The notes below the pieces were generated by a model. It made no database searches and was not told the origin of the DNA. It worked only from the letters and a program-made list of their open reading frames with translations. The translations under genes were made by a program, and so were the position numbers. A stretch of 64,000 nt of DNA from an uncultured Roseibium sp. (lineage in GTDB: Bacteria; Pseudomonadota; Alphaproteobacteria; Rhizobiales; Stappiaceae): assembly GCF_947494555.1 (NCBI RefSeq), contig NZ_CANLVF010000007.1, forward strand, positions 186,001 through 250,000, read 5' to 3'. Below are positions 8,761-18,517 of this stretch, piece after piece. Position 1 is the stretch's first letter. Each line of letters begins with the position of its first letter.

Positions 8761-9049
8761 GTCGCAGATCTGCAGGAAAATACCAGTATCTTGTACGGTC
8801 GAGCTGCTGATCCGGGCGGAGGGTGTGTCCGGACTCCGGCCAAGCGGGAGACTACCGGCACTTCAAGACCGAACTGTTTTAGGAACTCAAGGTATTTGCG
8901 GATACCTATCCGGGCCGCCGCACACTCCCGCTCAAAGGCTGGGAGAGGGCAACCAATACACGCTCGAAAACATGACTAACCGTGTTCTGTTCCGACTTGA
9001 ATTTTCTTGCCGGAAGCGCGAATTGAGAGCCCTGACTATACACACCTGA
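8761..9049. other. Intergenic stretch without a recognisable gene
   Basis: Between the SDR promoter and the end of the next SDR gene. Overlapping open frames exist in several phases but none has a ribosome site, signal or recognisable family. Confidence 0.5.
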
Positions 9050-9841
9050 TCAGTCGTCGTCTGGAACGGCAACTGTATAGTTCAGCGCCATCCGTCCGCC
9101 GTCGGCGAAAATTGTCTGGCCGGTCACGTAGCCGGCATCATCCGATGCAAGGAATGCGGCGACACCCGCCACCTCGGACGGTTCGCCGATACGCAGCAGG
9201 GGCGTACGCGACATGAGACGCTGTTTGGCTTCCGGATCGTTGTTCACCGAGGAAAGCAGATCGGTCATGATTGATCCCGGTCCGACGGCGTTCACACGGA
9301 TACCGTGAGGGGCAAGCGCGAGAGCCGTGGTCTTGGTGAGCTGCGAGAGACCGCCTTTCGACACGCAATAGGGGATCTGGTTCGGAATGGCGAGCACTGA
9401 GTTCACCGACGACATATTGATGATGCAGCCCGGGTCTCCGCCCCCTTCGACCTTCTCCACCATATGACGGGCAACAGCCTGCGAACACAGGAATGCACCC
9501 TTCAGATTGACGGACAGAATCCTGTCGAAGTCGTCTGCTTCCAGTTCGAGAAACTCTGCGCCGACCACAATACCGGCGTTGTTGACCAGAACATCGATGT
9601 CGCCGAAGGCGTTGAGCGTTTCGGCAACCATGTTGCGCACGTCCAAACGCTCCGCCACGTTGCAGTGGATATACATGACTTCGCCGAGGCTGCCGAGATC
9701 CTCGGCGGCTTCTTCCCCGGCCGCGTCATCGATATCTGCGACGACGACCTTGGCTCCATCGCTCAAGAAGCGTTTGGCAACGGCAAAGCCGATACCCTTG
9801 GCTCCGCCTGTGACGATCGCAACCTTATTCTCCAACGACAC
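9050..9841 (-). CDS. SDR family oxidoreductase
   Basis: A 263-residue classical SDR from a GTG at 9841, chosen because GTGAGG lies 6 bases upstream and the conserved LENKVAIVTGG follows directly; a longer ATG frame (9886) adds an unconserved extension. Motifs: TGGAKGIG, an acidic D in VVADIDD at the end of the second strand (points to NAD(H)), NNAG, Ser in NMSSV, and YCVSK. The C-terminus DGGRMALNYTV is typical of SDRs annotated as glucose or 3-oxoacyl-ACP dehydrogenases. Probably monocistronic. Substrate unknown. Confidence 0.87.
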   Translation of the reverse strand: MSLENKVAIVTGGAKGIGFAVAKRFLSDGAKVVVADIDDAAGEEAAEDLGSLGEVMYIHCNVAERLDVRNMVAETLNAFGDIDVLVNNAGIVVGAEFLELEADDFDRILSVNLKGAFLCSQAVARHMVEKVEGGGDPGCIINMSSVNSVLAIPNQIPYCVSKGGLSQLTKTTALALAPHGIRVNAVGPGSIMTDLLSSVNNDPEAKQRLMSRTPLLRIGEPSEVAGVAAFLASDDAGYVTGQTIFADGGRMALNYTVAVPDDD

Positions 9842-9976
9842 GAAAAACCTCACGGTTGACACATTACAATCCGCGTCGATTGTCACGCGGGCCGCTTGCC
9901 GGCGGCCCGACCTTAAGCGTCAAAAACGGCGGTGTCGATGGCTGAGCCCGGCCTCCAGTAACGGAAACCGTGACAC

Positions 9977-11884
9977 CTAGGCGGAAATCCCGTGCGATTT
10001 CAATGCGTCGGTAATTTCATCCAATATCGCCGGGTCATCTATCGTCGCGGGCATCTTGTAACTCTCGCCGTCAGCAATCTGACGCATGGTTCCGCGTAGG
10101 ATCTTGCCGGAGCGGGTTTTCGGCAAACGCTCGACTGTGATTGCGATCTTGAAGGCCGCGACCGGACCGATTTTTTCCCTCACCAGCTTCACCAGTTCCT
10201 TTTCGATCTCCTCATGCGGCCTCTCGACACCGGATTTCAGAACCACAAAACCGCACGGCAGCTGTCCCTTGAGCTTGTCGGCAATGCCGATGACAGCGCA
10301 TTCCGCAACGTCCTGATGTGTCGCCAGCACCTCTTCCATGCCGCCGGTTGAAAGCCTGTGACCGGCCACGTTGATGATATCGTCCGTTCTCGCCATGATC
10401 GACAGATAGCCGTCATCATCGATGATCCCGGCATCGGATGTCTTGTAGTAGCCGGGAAACTCGGCGAGATAGGCATCGAAGAAGCGCTGATCGGCGTTCC
10501 ACAACGTCGGCAATACACTTGGCGGCAGCGGCAGCTTCACGACGATGTTGCCAAGCGTGTTGGTCCCGAGCGGATGGCCGGCGTCATCCAGAACCTGCAC
10601 GTCGTATCCCGGCATCGGCACCGTCGGTGAGCCGGGTTTGACCGGCAATTTTCCAAGCCCGAGCGGATTGCCGACGATGCACCAGCCGGTTTCCGTTTGC
10701 CACCAATGATCGATGACCGGCACCTGAAGCTGATCGATCGCCCAGTTGACTGTTTCCGGATCGGCCCGCTCGCCGGCCAGGAACAGGGACCGGTACTGGG
10801 ACAGGTCGTATTTCTTGATCAGTTCCCCATTGGGGTCTTCCTTGCGGATCGCCCGAAAGGCTGTTGGAGCGGTGAACAGCGATACGACATTGTGTTCGGA
10901 AATCACACGCCAGAAGACGCCGGCATCAGGCGTTCCAACGGGCTTGCCTTCGAACAGCACCGTTGTGCAGCCGTGCAGGAGCGGCGCGTAGCAGATATAG
11001 GAGTGCCCCACCACCCAGCCGACATCGGACGCGGCCCAGAACACTTCGCCCGGCTGAACGTCATAGAGATTGCTCATCGACCACTTGAGCGCCACCATGT
11101 GTCCGCCATTGTCGCGCACAACTCCCTTCGGCTGCCCGGTGGTGCCGGATGTGTAGAGAATGTAAAGCGGGTCAGTCGCCTTGACCGCGACCGGCTCGAT
11201 GGTTCGCCCGGCGGCTATCGCATCATCGACCAATTTGCCAAGATCGTGGTCCCGCCCCTCGAGCATCTCGGCAGCCATTTCCTCGCGCTGAAAAACAAAA
11301 CAGGCTTCGGGTTTGTGGTTGGAGAGTTCTATGGCCTTGTCGACAAGAGGCTTGTAGGCAATGACACGGCCAGGTTCGATACCGCAGGACGCGGCAATGA
11401 TCGCCTTGGGAGTGGCATCGTCGATCCGCGTCGCCAGTTCGTTTGCCGCAAATCCGCCGAACACCACCGAGTGTATGACGCCGAGGCGCGCGCAGGCGAG
11501 CATTGCCATCACCGCCTGGGGGATCATGGGCATATAGATGATTGCGCGATCGCCCTTCGTGAGCCCCTTGTCGCTGAGGATCGCGGCAAATGCCTCGACT
11601 TCTTCAAGCAGCTCAGCATAGGTATAGGTCGCGCTTTTTCCGGTAATTGGGCTGTCGTAGATGAGCGCCGGTTGTCCGGGGCGCCCGCGTTCCACATGCC
11701 GGTCGAGACAATTGTAGCAGGTGTTGCACTCCCAATCCGGATACCAGCGACCGTATTGGCCCTGGTCGGGATCGAACACCTTCTCGCTCGTAGAGATCCA
11801 GTCGATTTCCGCTGCTGCCGATTTCCAAAAACCCAGCGGATCCTCTTTCCAGCCCTGATAGACCTCGTGATACCGGCTCGCCAT
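9977..11884 (-). CDS. prpE: Propionyl-CoA synthetase
   Basis: A 635-residue acyl-CoA synthetase of the ANL superfamily, converting propionate, ATP and CoA to propionyl-CoA. ACAS N-terminal domain (YHEVYQGWKEDPLGFW), P-loop YTSGTTGQPKGVV, VNVAGHRLSTGGMEEVL and C-terminal catalytic lysine in TRSGKILRG are present. The string CNTCYNCLDRHV and overall length fit PrpE rather than Acs. The ATG at 11884 is preceded by GGGAGG with ideal spacing; the longer frame starting at 12070 is rejected. Divergent from the TauE/SafE permease gene. Confidence 0.9.
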   Translation of the reverse strand: MASRYHEVYQGWKEDPLGFWKSAAAEIDWISTSEKVFDPDQGQYGRWYPDWECNTCYNCLDRHVERGRPGQPALIYDSPITGKSATYTYAELLEEVEAFAAILSDKGLTKGDRAIIYMPMIPQAVMAMLACARLGVIHSVVFGGFAANELATRIDDATPKAIIAASCGIEPGRVIAYKPLVDKAIELSNHKPEACFVFQREEMAAEMLEGRDHDLGKLVDDAIAAGRTIEPVAVKATDPLYILYTSGTTGQPKGVVRDNGGHMVALKWSMSNLYDVQPGEVFWAASDVGWVVGHSYICYAPLLHGCTTVLFEGKPVGTPDAGVFWRVISEHNVVSLFTAPTAFRAIRKEDPNGELIKKYDLSQYRSLFLAGERADPETVNWAIDQLQVPVIDHWWQTETGWCIVGNPLGLGKLPVKPGSPTVPMPGYDVQVLDDAGHPLGTNTLGNIVVKLPLPPSVLPTLWNADQRFFDAYLAEFPGYYKTSDAGIIDDDGYLSIMARTDDIINVAGHRLSTGGMEEVLATHQDVAECAVIGIADKLKGQLPCGFVVLKSGVERPHEEIEKELVKLVREKIGPVAAFKIAITVERLPKTRSGKILRGTMRQIADGESYKMPATIDDPAILDEITDALKSHGISA

Positions 11885-12056
11885 CTCATAATCCTCCCAA
11901 AAGCCGCCTCGGCATTTTGGAGACAGAGTGCTGTAAGGGAAGGAGGAAATGCAAGTCTCGAAGTGTAGGCAATTAGACGGTCGGGGCTTTACGTAAGCAC
12001 TTTGGTATGCTTGTTTCGCGCGTCCAACGGCTCTACCCAAACGACTCCCACCGCAT

Positions 12057-12821
12057 ATGATGCCGATCATCGATTTCTGGTTTTATGCCGCCGCTATACC
12101 GGCCGTCATCCTCGTCGGCCTGTCCAAGGGCGGCTTTGGCGGGACGATGGGCATGCTGGCGGTTCCCATACTGACGCTGGCTATTTCGCCGGTCCAGGCC
12201 GCGGGCATCATGCTCCCGATTCTCGTCCTGATGGATATTGTTGCCCTGATTGCCTACAAGGGCCGCGCGGACTGGCAGTGCCTGTCCATACTTCTGCCGG
12301 CAACCGTGTTCGGGATCGGCGTTGGCTGGGCAACGGCGGCTTATGTCAACGACGACTTCGTCAGGCTGCTCGTCGGGGTGATTTCGCTGGCTTTCGTCGC
12401 GGATTACGTCTTCAAGGGCCGCAAACAGGCGACCGCTGCCAAGCATAACCCCGTGAAAGGTTATTTTTGGGGGAGCATCGCCGGATTCACGAGTTTCATC
12501 AGCCACACCGGCGGCCCGCCCTACCAGATGTACACCGTGCCTTTGCGCATGCCGCAGGCGATTTACGCCGGTACCGCAGTGATTTTCTTCGCCACGGGCA
12601 ACGCCATCAAGCTCGTTCCCTATTTTCTGCTGGGCCAGTTCGACACCACCAACCTGACGACATCGGCCGTGCTGGTCCCCCTGGCATTTCTTGCCACCCT
12701 GGCCGGCATCCGGCTGGTGCGGCTGGTGAAGGCGGAGACGTTCTACCAGTTTATTTATGTCTTCATGGCGGTGATCGGTGTGAAACTGACCTATGACGGT
12801 CTGACAAATCTGATTGCCTGA
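12057..12821 (+). CDS. TauE/SafE family anion exporter
   Basis: A 254-residue inner-membrane protein with about eight hydrophobic segments and the family signatures GLSKGGFGGTMG near the N-terminus and GFTSFISHTGGPP in the middle. TauE/SafE proteins are proposed exporters of sulfite, sulfoacetate or related sulfonates. ATG at 12057 or 12060. It lies divergent from prpE and about 95 bp before a second acyl-CoA synthetase gene in the same direction, suggesting a small catabolic cluster; the sulfur link is inference. Confidence 0.88.
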   Translation: MMPIIDFWFYAAAIPAVILVGLSKGGFGGTMGMLAVPILTLAISPVQAAGIMLPILVLMDIVALIAYKGRADWQCLSILLPATVFGIGVGWATAAYVNDDFVRLLVGVISLAFVADYVFKGRKQATAAKHNPVKGYFWGSIAGFTSFISHTGGPPYQMYTVPLRMPQAIYAGTAVIFFATGNAIKLVPYFLLGQFDTTNLTTSAVLVPLAFLATLAGIRLVRLVKAETFYQFIYVFMAVIGVKLTYDGLTNLIA

Positions 12822-12917
12822 AGAGGCGCGGACAGGTTCATTTCGAGCTTGTGATTGCACCGCCGCGCAAATCCGGATTTGATATCCAAAACAGACCGAT
12901 ACCGTGGGAGGAAGGCA

Positions 12918-14552
12918 ATGACTGCCGGCACGAGCCCCTTTGACCAGGGGCTAGACAAGAACACCGCCAACTATGCAGCGCTCAGCCCGCTCAGTTTTCT
13001 GGCGCGTGCGGCCGATGTCTTTCCGGAAAAGACGGCCATAGTCCACGGCAAGCAGCGGACCGATTACCGGACTTTCTACCGCCGCTCCCGCCAGCTCGCA
13101 TCTGCGCTATCGTCCCTCGACATTGCTAAGAACGACACTGTCAGCGTGATGCTATCCAATGTACCGTCGATGCTCGAAGCCCACTACGGTGTTCCGATGA
13201 CAAAGGCCGTGCTGCATTCCATGAACACGCGTCTCGACGCCAAAGTCATTGCCTTCCAGCTTGATCACGCGAATTGCAAGGTGCTGATTACCGACCGCGA
13301 ATATGCGCCTGTTGTCAAAGAGGCCCTTTCACTTGCAACCGTGACCCCGACCGTGATCGACTATTCCGATCCGGAGTTTCCACAAGACGGCGAACGTCTG
13401 GGAACCTTGGACTATGAGGCTTTCCTGCAATCAGGCGATCCCGAGTACGGTTGGTCGCTGCCGGACGATGAATGGGATGCGATCACGCTGAACTACACGT
13501 CCGGCACGACCGGCAATCCCAAAGGTGTGGTTTATCATCACCGCGGCGCGTATCTGCTGGCGCAGGCCAATGTGATCACCGCGTCAATGGCAAAGCACCC
13601 GGTCTATCTCTGGACGCTGCCGATGTTTCACTGCAACGGGTGGTGTTTTCCCTGGTCGATCTCCATTGTTGCCGGCACGCATGTGTGCCTGCGCTGGGTC
13701 AGGCCGGACGCCATGTGGAACCTGATTGCCGATGAAAACGTAACCCACCTGTGCGGCGCTCCGATCATCATGTCGACGCTCTTGAATGCGTCCGCCGATC
13801 AAAAGCGGGATCTTGACCGCGAGATCGAGTTCTTCACAGCCGCAGCGCCACCCCCGGAAAGCGTGTTGGCGGCGATGAAAACCGCCGGCTTCAACGTTAC
13901 GCATCTTTATGGTTTGACGGAAGTTTACGGACCGGCGGTGGTCAATGACTGGCAACAGGAGTGGGACGTTCTCTCACTGGAACAGCAGGCCCAGAAAAAA
14001 GCGCGGCAGGGTGTCCGTTATGTCGCTTTGGAGGATCTGACGGTCCTGGATCCGCAGACGCTCGCGCCTGTCCCAGCAGACGGGGAAACTCTCGGTGAAG
14101 TCATGTTCCGGGGCAATGTGGTCATGAAAGGGTATCTGAAGAACGCCGATGCAACCCACAAGGCTTTCGAGGGTGGTTGGTTTCACTCGGGCGATCTCGG
14201 CGTCATGCATCCGGACGGATACATCCAGCTGAAAGACCGCTCCAAGGACATCATCATTTCCGGCGGGGAGAACATCTCGTCGATCGAAGTGGAAGAAGTG
14301 CTCTACAAGCACAAGGATGTTCAGGCCGCCGCCGTCGTTGCGCGTCCCGACGAGAAATGGGGCGAAACCCCATGTGCCTTTGTGGAAACCAGGGACGGAG
14401 CGGAAGTCAGCGAGTCAGACCTGATATCGTTTTGCCGTCAGCACCTTGCGGGCTTTAAAACACCAAAGACAATCGTCTTTTGCGACTTGCCCAAGACTTC
14501 GACCGGAAAAATCCAGAAGTTCGCCTTGCGCGAAGAAGCGAAAAAGCTTTGA
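12918..14552 (+). CDS. Acyl-CoA synthetase (AMP-forming), DmdB/medium-chain type
   Basis: A 544-residue ANL-superfamily ligase. ATG at 12918 follows GGGAGGAAGGCA, a strong ribosome site, so the 21-residue upstream extension is dropped. Motifs: P-loop YTSGTTGNPKGVVYHH, MFHCNGWCFPW (acyl pocket, typical of medium-chain/AAE-like ligases and of the methylmercaptopropionate-CoA ligase DmdB), YGLTEVYGP, GWFHSGDLGV, ISGGENISSIEVEE and Lys in TSTGKIQKF. It activates a short- or medium-chain acid to its CoA thioester. Whether the acid is methylmercaptopropionate cannot be told from sequence. Confidence 0.88.
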   Translation: MTAGTSPFDQGLDKNTANYAALSPLSFLARAADVFPEKTAIVHGKQRTDYRTFYRRSRQLASALSSLDIAKNDTVSVMLSNVPSMLEAHYGVPMTKAVLHSMNTRLDAKVIAFQLDHANCKVLITDREYAPVVKEALSLATVTPTVIDYSDPEFPQDGERLGTLDYEAFLQSGDPEYGWSLPDDEWDAITLNYTSGTTGNPKGVVYHHRGAYLLAQANVITASMAKHPVYLWTLPMFHCNGWCFPWSISIVAGTHVCLRWVRPDAMWNLIADENVTHLCGAPIIMSTLLNASADQKRDLDREIEFFTAAAPPPESVLAAMKTAGFNVTHLYGLTEVYGPAVVNDWQQEWDVLSLEQQAQKKARQGVRYVALEDLTVLDPQTLAPVPADGETLGEVMFRGNVVMKGYLKNADATHKAFEGGWFHSGDLGVMHPDGYIQLKDRSKDIIISGGENISSIEVEEVLYKHKDVQAAAVVARPDEKWGETPCAFVETRDGAEVSESDLISFCRQHLAGFKTPKTIVFCDLPKTSTGKIQKFALREEAKKL

Positions 14553-14560
14553 AGTAAAAC

Positions 14561-14587
14561 AAAAAACGCCGCACAAAGCGCGGCGTT
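14561..14587 (-). terminator. Intrinsic terminator of the DUF465 gene
   Basis: Arms AACGCCGC (14565-14572) and GCGGCGTT (14580-14587). On the minus strand the stem is followed by TTTTGTTTT, so it terminates the DUF465 gene; it also sits just after the converging synthetase gene. Confidence 0.8.
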
Positions 14588-14614
14588 CCGGTCCTCTCTC
14601 GACAGTAAAACTGT

Positions 14615-14794
14615 CTAGTGAAGAGTTTTATCGTGCCTTATTCGCTCAATCTCATCCTTGATCTTGAGCTTCTGTCGTTTCATGTCAGCCAATTCCAGTG
14701 AGTCTGTACTCGGATGCATCAGAGCGTTTTCGATTTTGCGTTTCATTTCCGCGTGACGGCGCTCAAGTTCCTCGAGATGCGACTGCATTGACAT
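14615..14794 (-). CDS. YdcH/DUF465 family small protein
   Basis: A 59-residue protein beginning MSMQSHLEELERRHAEM and ending in a basic helix; the whole chain is predicted helical coiled coil. ATG at 14794 is fixed by AGGAGG seven bases upstream; a longer open frame is not supported. DUF465 proteins are small cytoplasmic proteins of unknown function common in alphaproteobacteria. A second family member lies 363 bp away on the opposite strand, upstream of purE. Confidence 0.85.
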   Translation of the reverse strand: MSMQSHLEELERRHAEMKRKIENALMHPSTDSLELADMKRQKLKIKDEIERIRHDKTLH

Positions 14795-15157
14795 GGATAA
14801 ACCTCCTGTCTGTTGGCTCAACATTAACATCGTGCCACAGGAAATCTGACCTTGTCGATTGCAGATTCTGCATATCTTATTCATTTCGCCGTCAAATTAT
14901 GCATTCATGCCGACATGCTTAGAAAACTCTAAAAAACCGGTCGTAATTAACTGCTTCAAAACGCACGAAAAATAACTCCAGTTCCTTTGCCGGATCAAGA
15001 TTTCACGCTGTGAACAAATATTGGACAGTCTCTTGATGGCCTGAGCCTTTTCCGGCCTCATTTTGAGACGTCATAGCCGTGAAAGATGATATCTTGCCCG
15101 CGAGTGATAAAATGGACTAGGACTTGTCTCCTGAAAACTGGGGGAATCGAGGGCCAA

Positions 15158-15355
15158 ATGGATACGGATGCTTTGCGAATGGAGCTGGCACAGCTTCGTC
15201 AGGAACACAGGGATCTTGACGTCGCCGTGCAGGCACTTGCAGGGACATCAAACCATGACGTCCTTCAATTGCAGCGCTTGAAAAAGAAAAAACTGATGAT
15301 CAAGGACCGTATTTCGGCATTGGAAGATCAGCTGTTTCCCGACATCATCGCCTGA
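15158..15355 (+). CDS. YdcH/DUF465 family small protein
   Basis: A 65-residue helical protein (MDTDALRMELAQLRQEHRDL ... LKKKKLMIKDRISALEDQL), a paralogue of the divergent DUF465 protein. The central RLKKKKLMIKDRI matches the family core. Start at 15158 follows a GAGGG motif at short distance; 24 upstream residues in the open frame are unlike the family. It precedes purE by ~130 bp. Function unknown. Confidence 0.82.
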   Translation: MDTDALRMELAQLRQEHRDLDVAVQALAGTSNHDVLQLQRLKKKKLMIKDRISALEDQLFPDIIA

Positions 15356-15489
15356 AAACCCGTCCGGTCCCACCGTCGCCGACCCCGCTGGCTGCAAATT
15401 TGCACATCACAGCCGTTTCCTGCTTGCGATGCGCGGCGCGCTGCATATACTCCGCGCCTTTCTGAGCCCGCCGGACTTTGGAGCAAATA

Positions 15490-15984
15490 ATGGCTAACGC
15501 GGATGTCGCTATCATCATGGGCAGTCAGTCCGACTGGCCGACAATGAAACATGCGGCGGATACGCTCGATCAGTTGGGCGTCACATATCAGGCCCGCATT
15601 GTGTCAGCGCATCGCACGCCCGAACGCATGTATGAATTTGCCAAAGGCGCCAAGGCCGAAGGATTTAAGGTCATCATCGCAGGTGCCGGCGGCGCTGCGC
15701 ACCTGCCCGGGATGACGGCCTCGCTGACCCCGTTGCCGGTATTCGGAGTACCGGTTGAAAGCCGTGCCCTGTCCGGTGAGGACAGCCTGCTTTCGATCGT
15801 GCAGATGCCCGGTGGTATCCCGGTCGGAACTCTTGCAATCGGCAAGGCCGGCGCGACCAACGCTGCTCTGCTTGCAGCAGCCGTTCTGGCGCTTGGCAAT
15901 GCATCCATCGAGGCAGCCCTCGACGCCTACCGTGCGGAACGGACGGCAGCAGTGGCAGAATTTCCGACCGACGACACCCTTTAG
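15490..15984 (+). CDS. purE: 5-(carboxyamino)imidazole ribonucleotide mutase
   Basis: A 164-residue class I PurE that converts N5-CAIR to CAIR in purine synthesis. Family motifs: GSQSDWPTMKHAA, the SAHRTPERMYEFA catalytic loop with the essential histidine, GAGGAAHLPGM and GVPVESRALSGEDSLLSIVQMPGGIPV. ATG at 15490 has GGAG seven bases upstream. It is followed 24 bp later by purK, with which it forms the usual two-gene operon. Confidence 0.96.
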   Translation: MANADVAIIMGSQSDWPTMKHAADTLDQLGVTYQARIVSAHRTPERMYEFAKGAKAEGFKVIIAGAGGAAHLPGMTASLTPLPVFGVPVESRALSGEDSLLSIVQMPGGIPVGTLAIGKAGATNAALLAAAVLALGNASIEAALDAYRAERTAAVAEFPTDDTL

Positions 15985-16008
15985 GTTTCTGCAACGCAGG
16001 ACAGTGCA

Positions 16009-17103
16009 ATGACGACAAAAGAACGGCTAGAGCCCGGAGATACGATAGGCATTCTCGGAGGCGGTCAGCTTGGCAGGATGCTCGCACAGTCGGCTGCCAG
16101 TCTGGGTCTGATAACACACGTATTCTGCCCAGATCCGAACAGCCCGGCATTTGACGTCAGCGCAAGTTACACCGTTGCACCTTATGATGACATTGACGCG
16201 CTCAACCGCTTCGCCAACAGGGTTTCCGTCGTCACCTATGAATTTGAAAATGTACCGGGACCCACAGCCGCACATCTGGATGAGCGGGTTCCTGTGCGCC
16301 CCGGCGTGCGTGCGCTGGAAGTCTCGCAGGACCGGTTGTTTGAAAAAGAATTTTTATCGGGTGCCGGTGTCGCCATTGCCGGATATGCGGAAATCAACTC
16401 GCAGGAAGATCTTGAAAACGCGGTTGAGGCATTTGGCGGGGTTGGCGTCTTAAAGACCAGACGCTTCGGATATGACGGCAAGGGCCAGCTCATGATCCGC
16501 GACGACAAAGCGGTGCCCGGCGCTTTTGAGGCCATCGGTGCGGTGCCCGCCGTCCTGGAAGAGTTGATCTCCTTCGAGTGCGAGGTTTCGGTCATTGTGG
16601 CGCGAACCCTCGATGGAACGGTCCGTTGCTACGACGTCGCCCGCAACCACCACGAAAATCACATATTGAAGACTTCGACAGTCCCGGCAGGAGTCGATGC
16701 CGAAACGATCGGGGTAGCGCGCCGCATGGCAGAACAGATCGTTACCGGTCTGGAGTATGTCGGCGTCATGGGTGTCGAGATGTTTCTGGTGCGCGATGAA
16801 ACCGGCGAACGACTGTTGGTGAATGAAGTCGCGCCGCGTGTTCACAATTCCGGTCACTGGACACAGGACGCTTGCCTGACGTCTCAGTTCGACCAGCATA
16901 TTCGCGCCGTCGCCGGTTGGCCCCTGGGGTCGTCGGAGCGTCATTCCGACGTAGTGATGGAAAACCTCATCGGATTTGATGTCGACACCTGGAGCGAGGT
17001 TCTGAACGACCCGGCGGCGCAGCTCCACCTTTACGGCAAGGCCGAAACGAGAGATGGCCGGAAGATGGGGCACGTCAACCGAATTGCTCCGAAGTCCGGT
17101 TGA
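16009..17103 (+). CDS. purK: 5-(carboxyamino)imidazole ribonucleotide synthase
   Basis: A 364-residue ATP-grasp enzyme that carboxylates AIR with bicarbonate and ATP to give N5-CAIR for PurE. N-terminal GILGGGQLGRMLAQSAASLG, YEFENVP, the ATP-grasp stretch LKTRRFGYDGKGQ, FECEVSVIVAR and NEVAPRVHNSGHWTQDAC are diagnostic. AGGA precedes the ATG by seven bases. Operon with purE; the converging MATE gene ends 17 bp after its stop. Confidence 0.96.
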   Translation: MTTKERLEPGDTIGILGGGQLGRMLAQSAASLGLITHVFCPDPNSPAFDVSASYTVAPYDDIDALNRFANRVSVVTYEFENVPGPTAAHLDERVPVRPGVRALEVSQDRLFEKEFLSGAGVAIAGYAEINSQEDLENAVEAFGGVGVLKTRRFGYDGKGQLMIRDDKAVPGAFEAIGAVPAVLEELISFECEVSVIVARTLDGTVRCYDVARNHHENHILKTSTVPAGVDAETIGVARRMAEQIVTGLEYVGVMGVEMFLVRDETGERLLVNEVAPRVHNSGHWTQDACLTSQFDQHIRAVAGWPLGSSERHSDVVMENLIGFDVDTWSEVLNDPAAQLHLYGKAETRDGRKMGHVNRIAPKSG

Positions 17104-17119
17104 TCACCGCCTGCCTGTT

Positions 17120-18517
17120 TCAACCTCTGACCAGCCCGAGTTCCTCGCGGCGGGCAAATCGAAGATTGGCGAGAAGCGCGACTGACGCCAATCCGGCAGC
17201 CAGTCCGATCCAAACGCCAACCCCGCCCCAACCGGCCAGAAAACCCAGTCCCAGCGACAGACTGATTCCGACGACCCAATAGCCGAAGAGAGCGTAAAAC
17301 AGTGGAATGGTGGTATCGCCAAGTCCGCGCAGATTGTTCACGCCGATGATCTGTCCGCCATCGGCAAGCTGAAACAGCGCCGCGACCAGCAAGAACGAGA
17401 CGCCATAGGCGAGCACCTCGCCGGCGTCGGGATCACCGAGGTCGAGATACAGCCCCACCAGCGTTTCCGGAATGGTCCAGAACAGCACCGCAAAGCAGCC
17501 CATGAAAAACGTGGTCACGCAGAGTGAGGTCCACCCGGCCCTGCCGATCCCGGGATGGTCTCCGCGTCCGGCCGCAAGGCTGACCCGGGTCATCGCTGCC
17601 ATCGACAGTCCAACGGGAACCATGAACGTGATTGAGGCGATCTGGAGTGCAATACCATGCGCCGCCAGTGGAATCGTGCCAAGCCACCCGATCATGATCG
17701 CCGACGCCGTGAACAATGACCCTTCCGCAACGATTGTCAGTCCGATAGGCGTGCCCAGACGCACAATCTGAAAAAAGACCGGCCAATCGGAGCGCCAGAT
17801 ACGCCCAAGCAGATTGTAGCGACGCAGTTTCGGATGCAGCATTGAATAGGCAAGCAGGAACAGGAAGGTGGTTGTTGCACTGAAGACCGATGCGATACCG
17901 GCCCCGACAAGTTCCAGGCGCGGAAAACCGAAGTGGCCGAAGATAAACACATAGTCCAGGATTGCGTTCACGATAGCACCGGCAATCGTCGCCCAAAGAA
18001 CAACCTGCGTGCGCTCCATGACGGTCAGAAAGCCCCGGATGGCCATGATCAGCAACGCCGGCAGCATGGTCCACTGGAGGATACGCATGTAAAGCCCGGC
18101 AAGCTGGGCCAATTCCGGCTCCTGCCCGAGCATCAGGAGAATGGATTCGGTGAAGAAAAGGACGACCCATACGGGAATGCAGAACAGCACCGATACCCAG
18201 AAACCCATTCGCACGGCCCGGCGCAGGTCGCGCGGCCTGCGTTGACCTCGTGCACGCGCAGCAAGTGGTATGACGGCCTGCAGCACGCCCATGCCGAAGA
18301 ACCACAAAAGCATATAGAAATTGAAAGCAAGCACGGATGCTGCGAGTTCCACCGCACCAAGGCGCCCGATCATCAGGACATCGGTTGTGTTGATCGCCAT
18401 TTGCGCAAGCTGAGCTCCGGCCAGAGGCATTCCAAGCGACAGCGTCGGTAGAATGTCGCTTTGCCACAAGGAGGCACGTTTGGCCGACTCAGGATCCCGT
18501 GACGCGGGGTGCGCCAT
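17120..18517 (-). CDS. MATE family multidrug efflux transporter
   Basis: A 465-residue inner-membrane protein with twelve hydrophobic segments in two MatE repeats. The N-terminal MPLAGAQLAQMAINTTDVLMIG is a typical NorM-like start. ATG at 18517 is chosen because GGAGG lies six bases upstream; the open frame reaches 15 bp further. Such proteins use Na+ or H+ gradients to expel cationic drugs and metabolites. Monocistronic, convergent with purK. Substrate unknown. Confidence 0.92.
   Translation of the reverse strand: MAHPASRDPESAKRASLWQSDILPTLSLGMPLAGAQLAQMAINTTDVLMIGRLGAVELAASVLAFNFYMLLWFFGMGVLQAVIPLAARARGQRRPRDLRRAVRMGFWVSVLFCIPVWVVLFFTESILLMLGQEPELAQLAGLYMRILQWTMLPALLIMAIRGFLTVMERTQVVLWATIAGAIVNAILDYVFIFGHFGFPRLELVGAGIASVFSATTTFLFLLAYSMLHPKLRRYNLLGRIWRSDWPVFFQIVRLGTPIGLTIVAEGSLFTASAIMIGWLGTIPLAAHGIALQIASITFMVPVGLSMAAMTRVSLAAGRGDHPGIGRAGWTSLCVTTFFMGCFAVLFWTIPETLVGLYLDLGDPDAGEVLAYGVSFLLVAALFQLADGGQIIGVNNLRGLGDTTIPLFYALFGYWVVGISLSLGLGFLAGWGGVGVWIGLAAGLASVALLANLRFARREELGLVRG

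Noticed and set aside
10697..11968. 423-codon plus-strand open frame opposite prpE
   Set aside because: Antisense to a clear PrpE coding frame.
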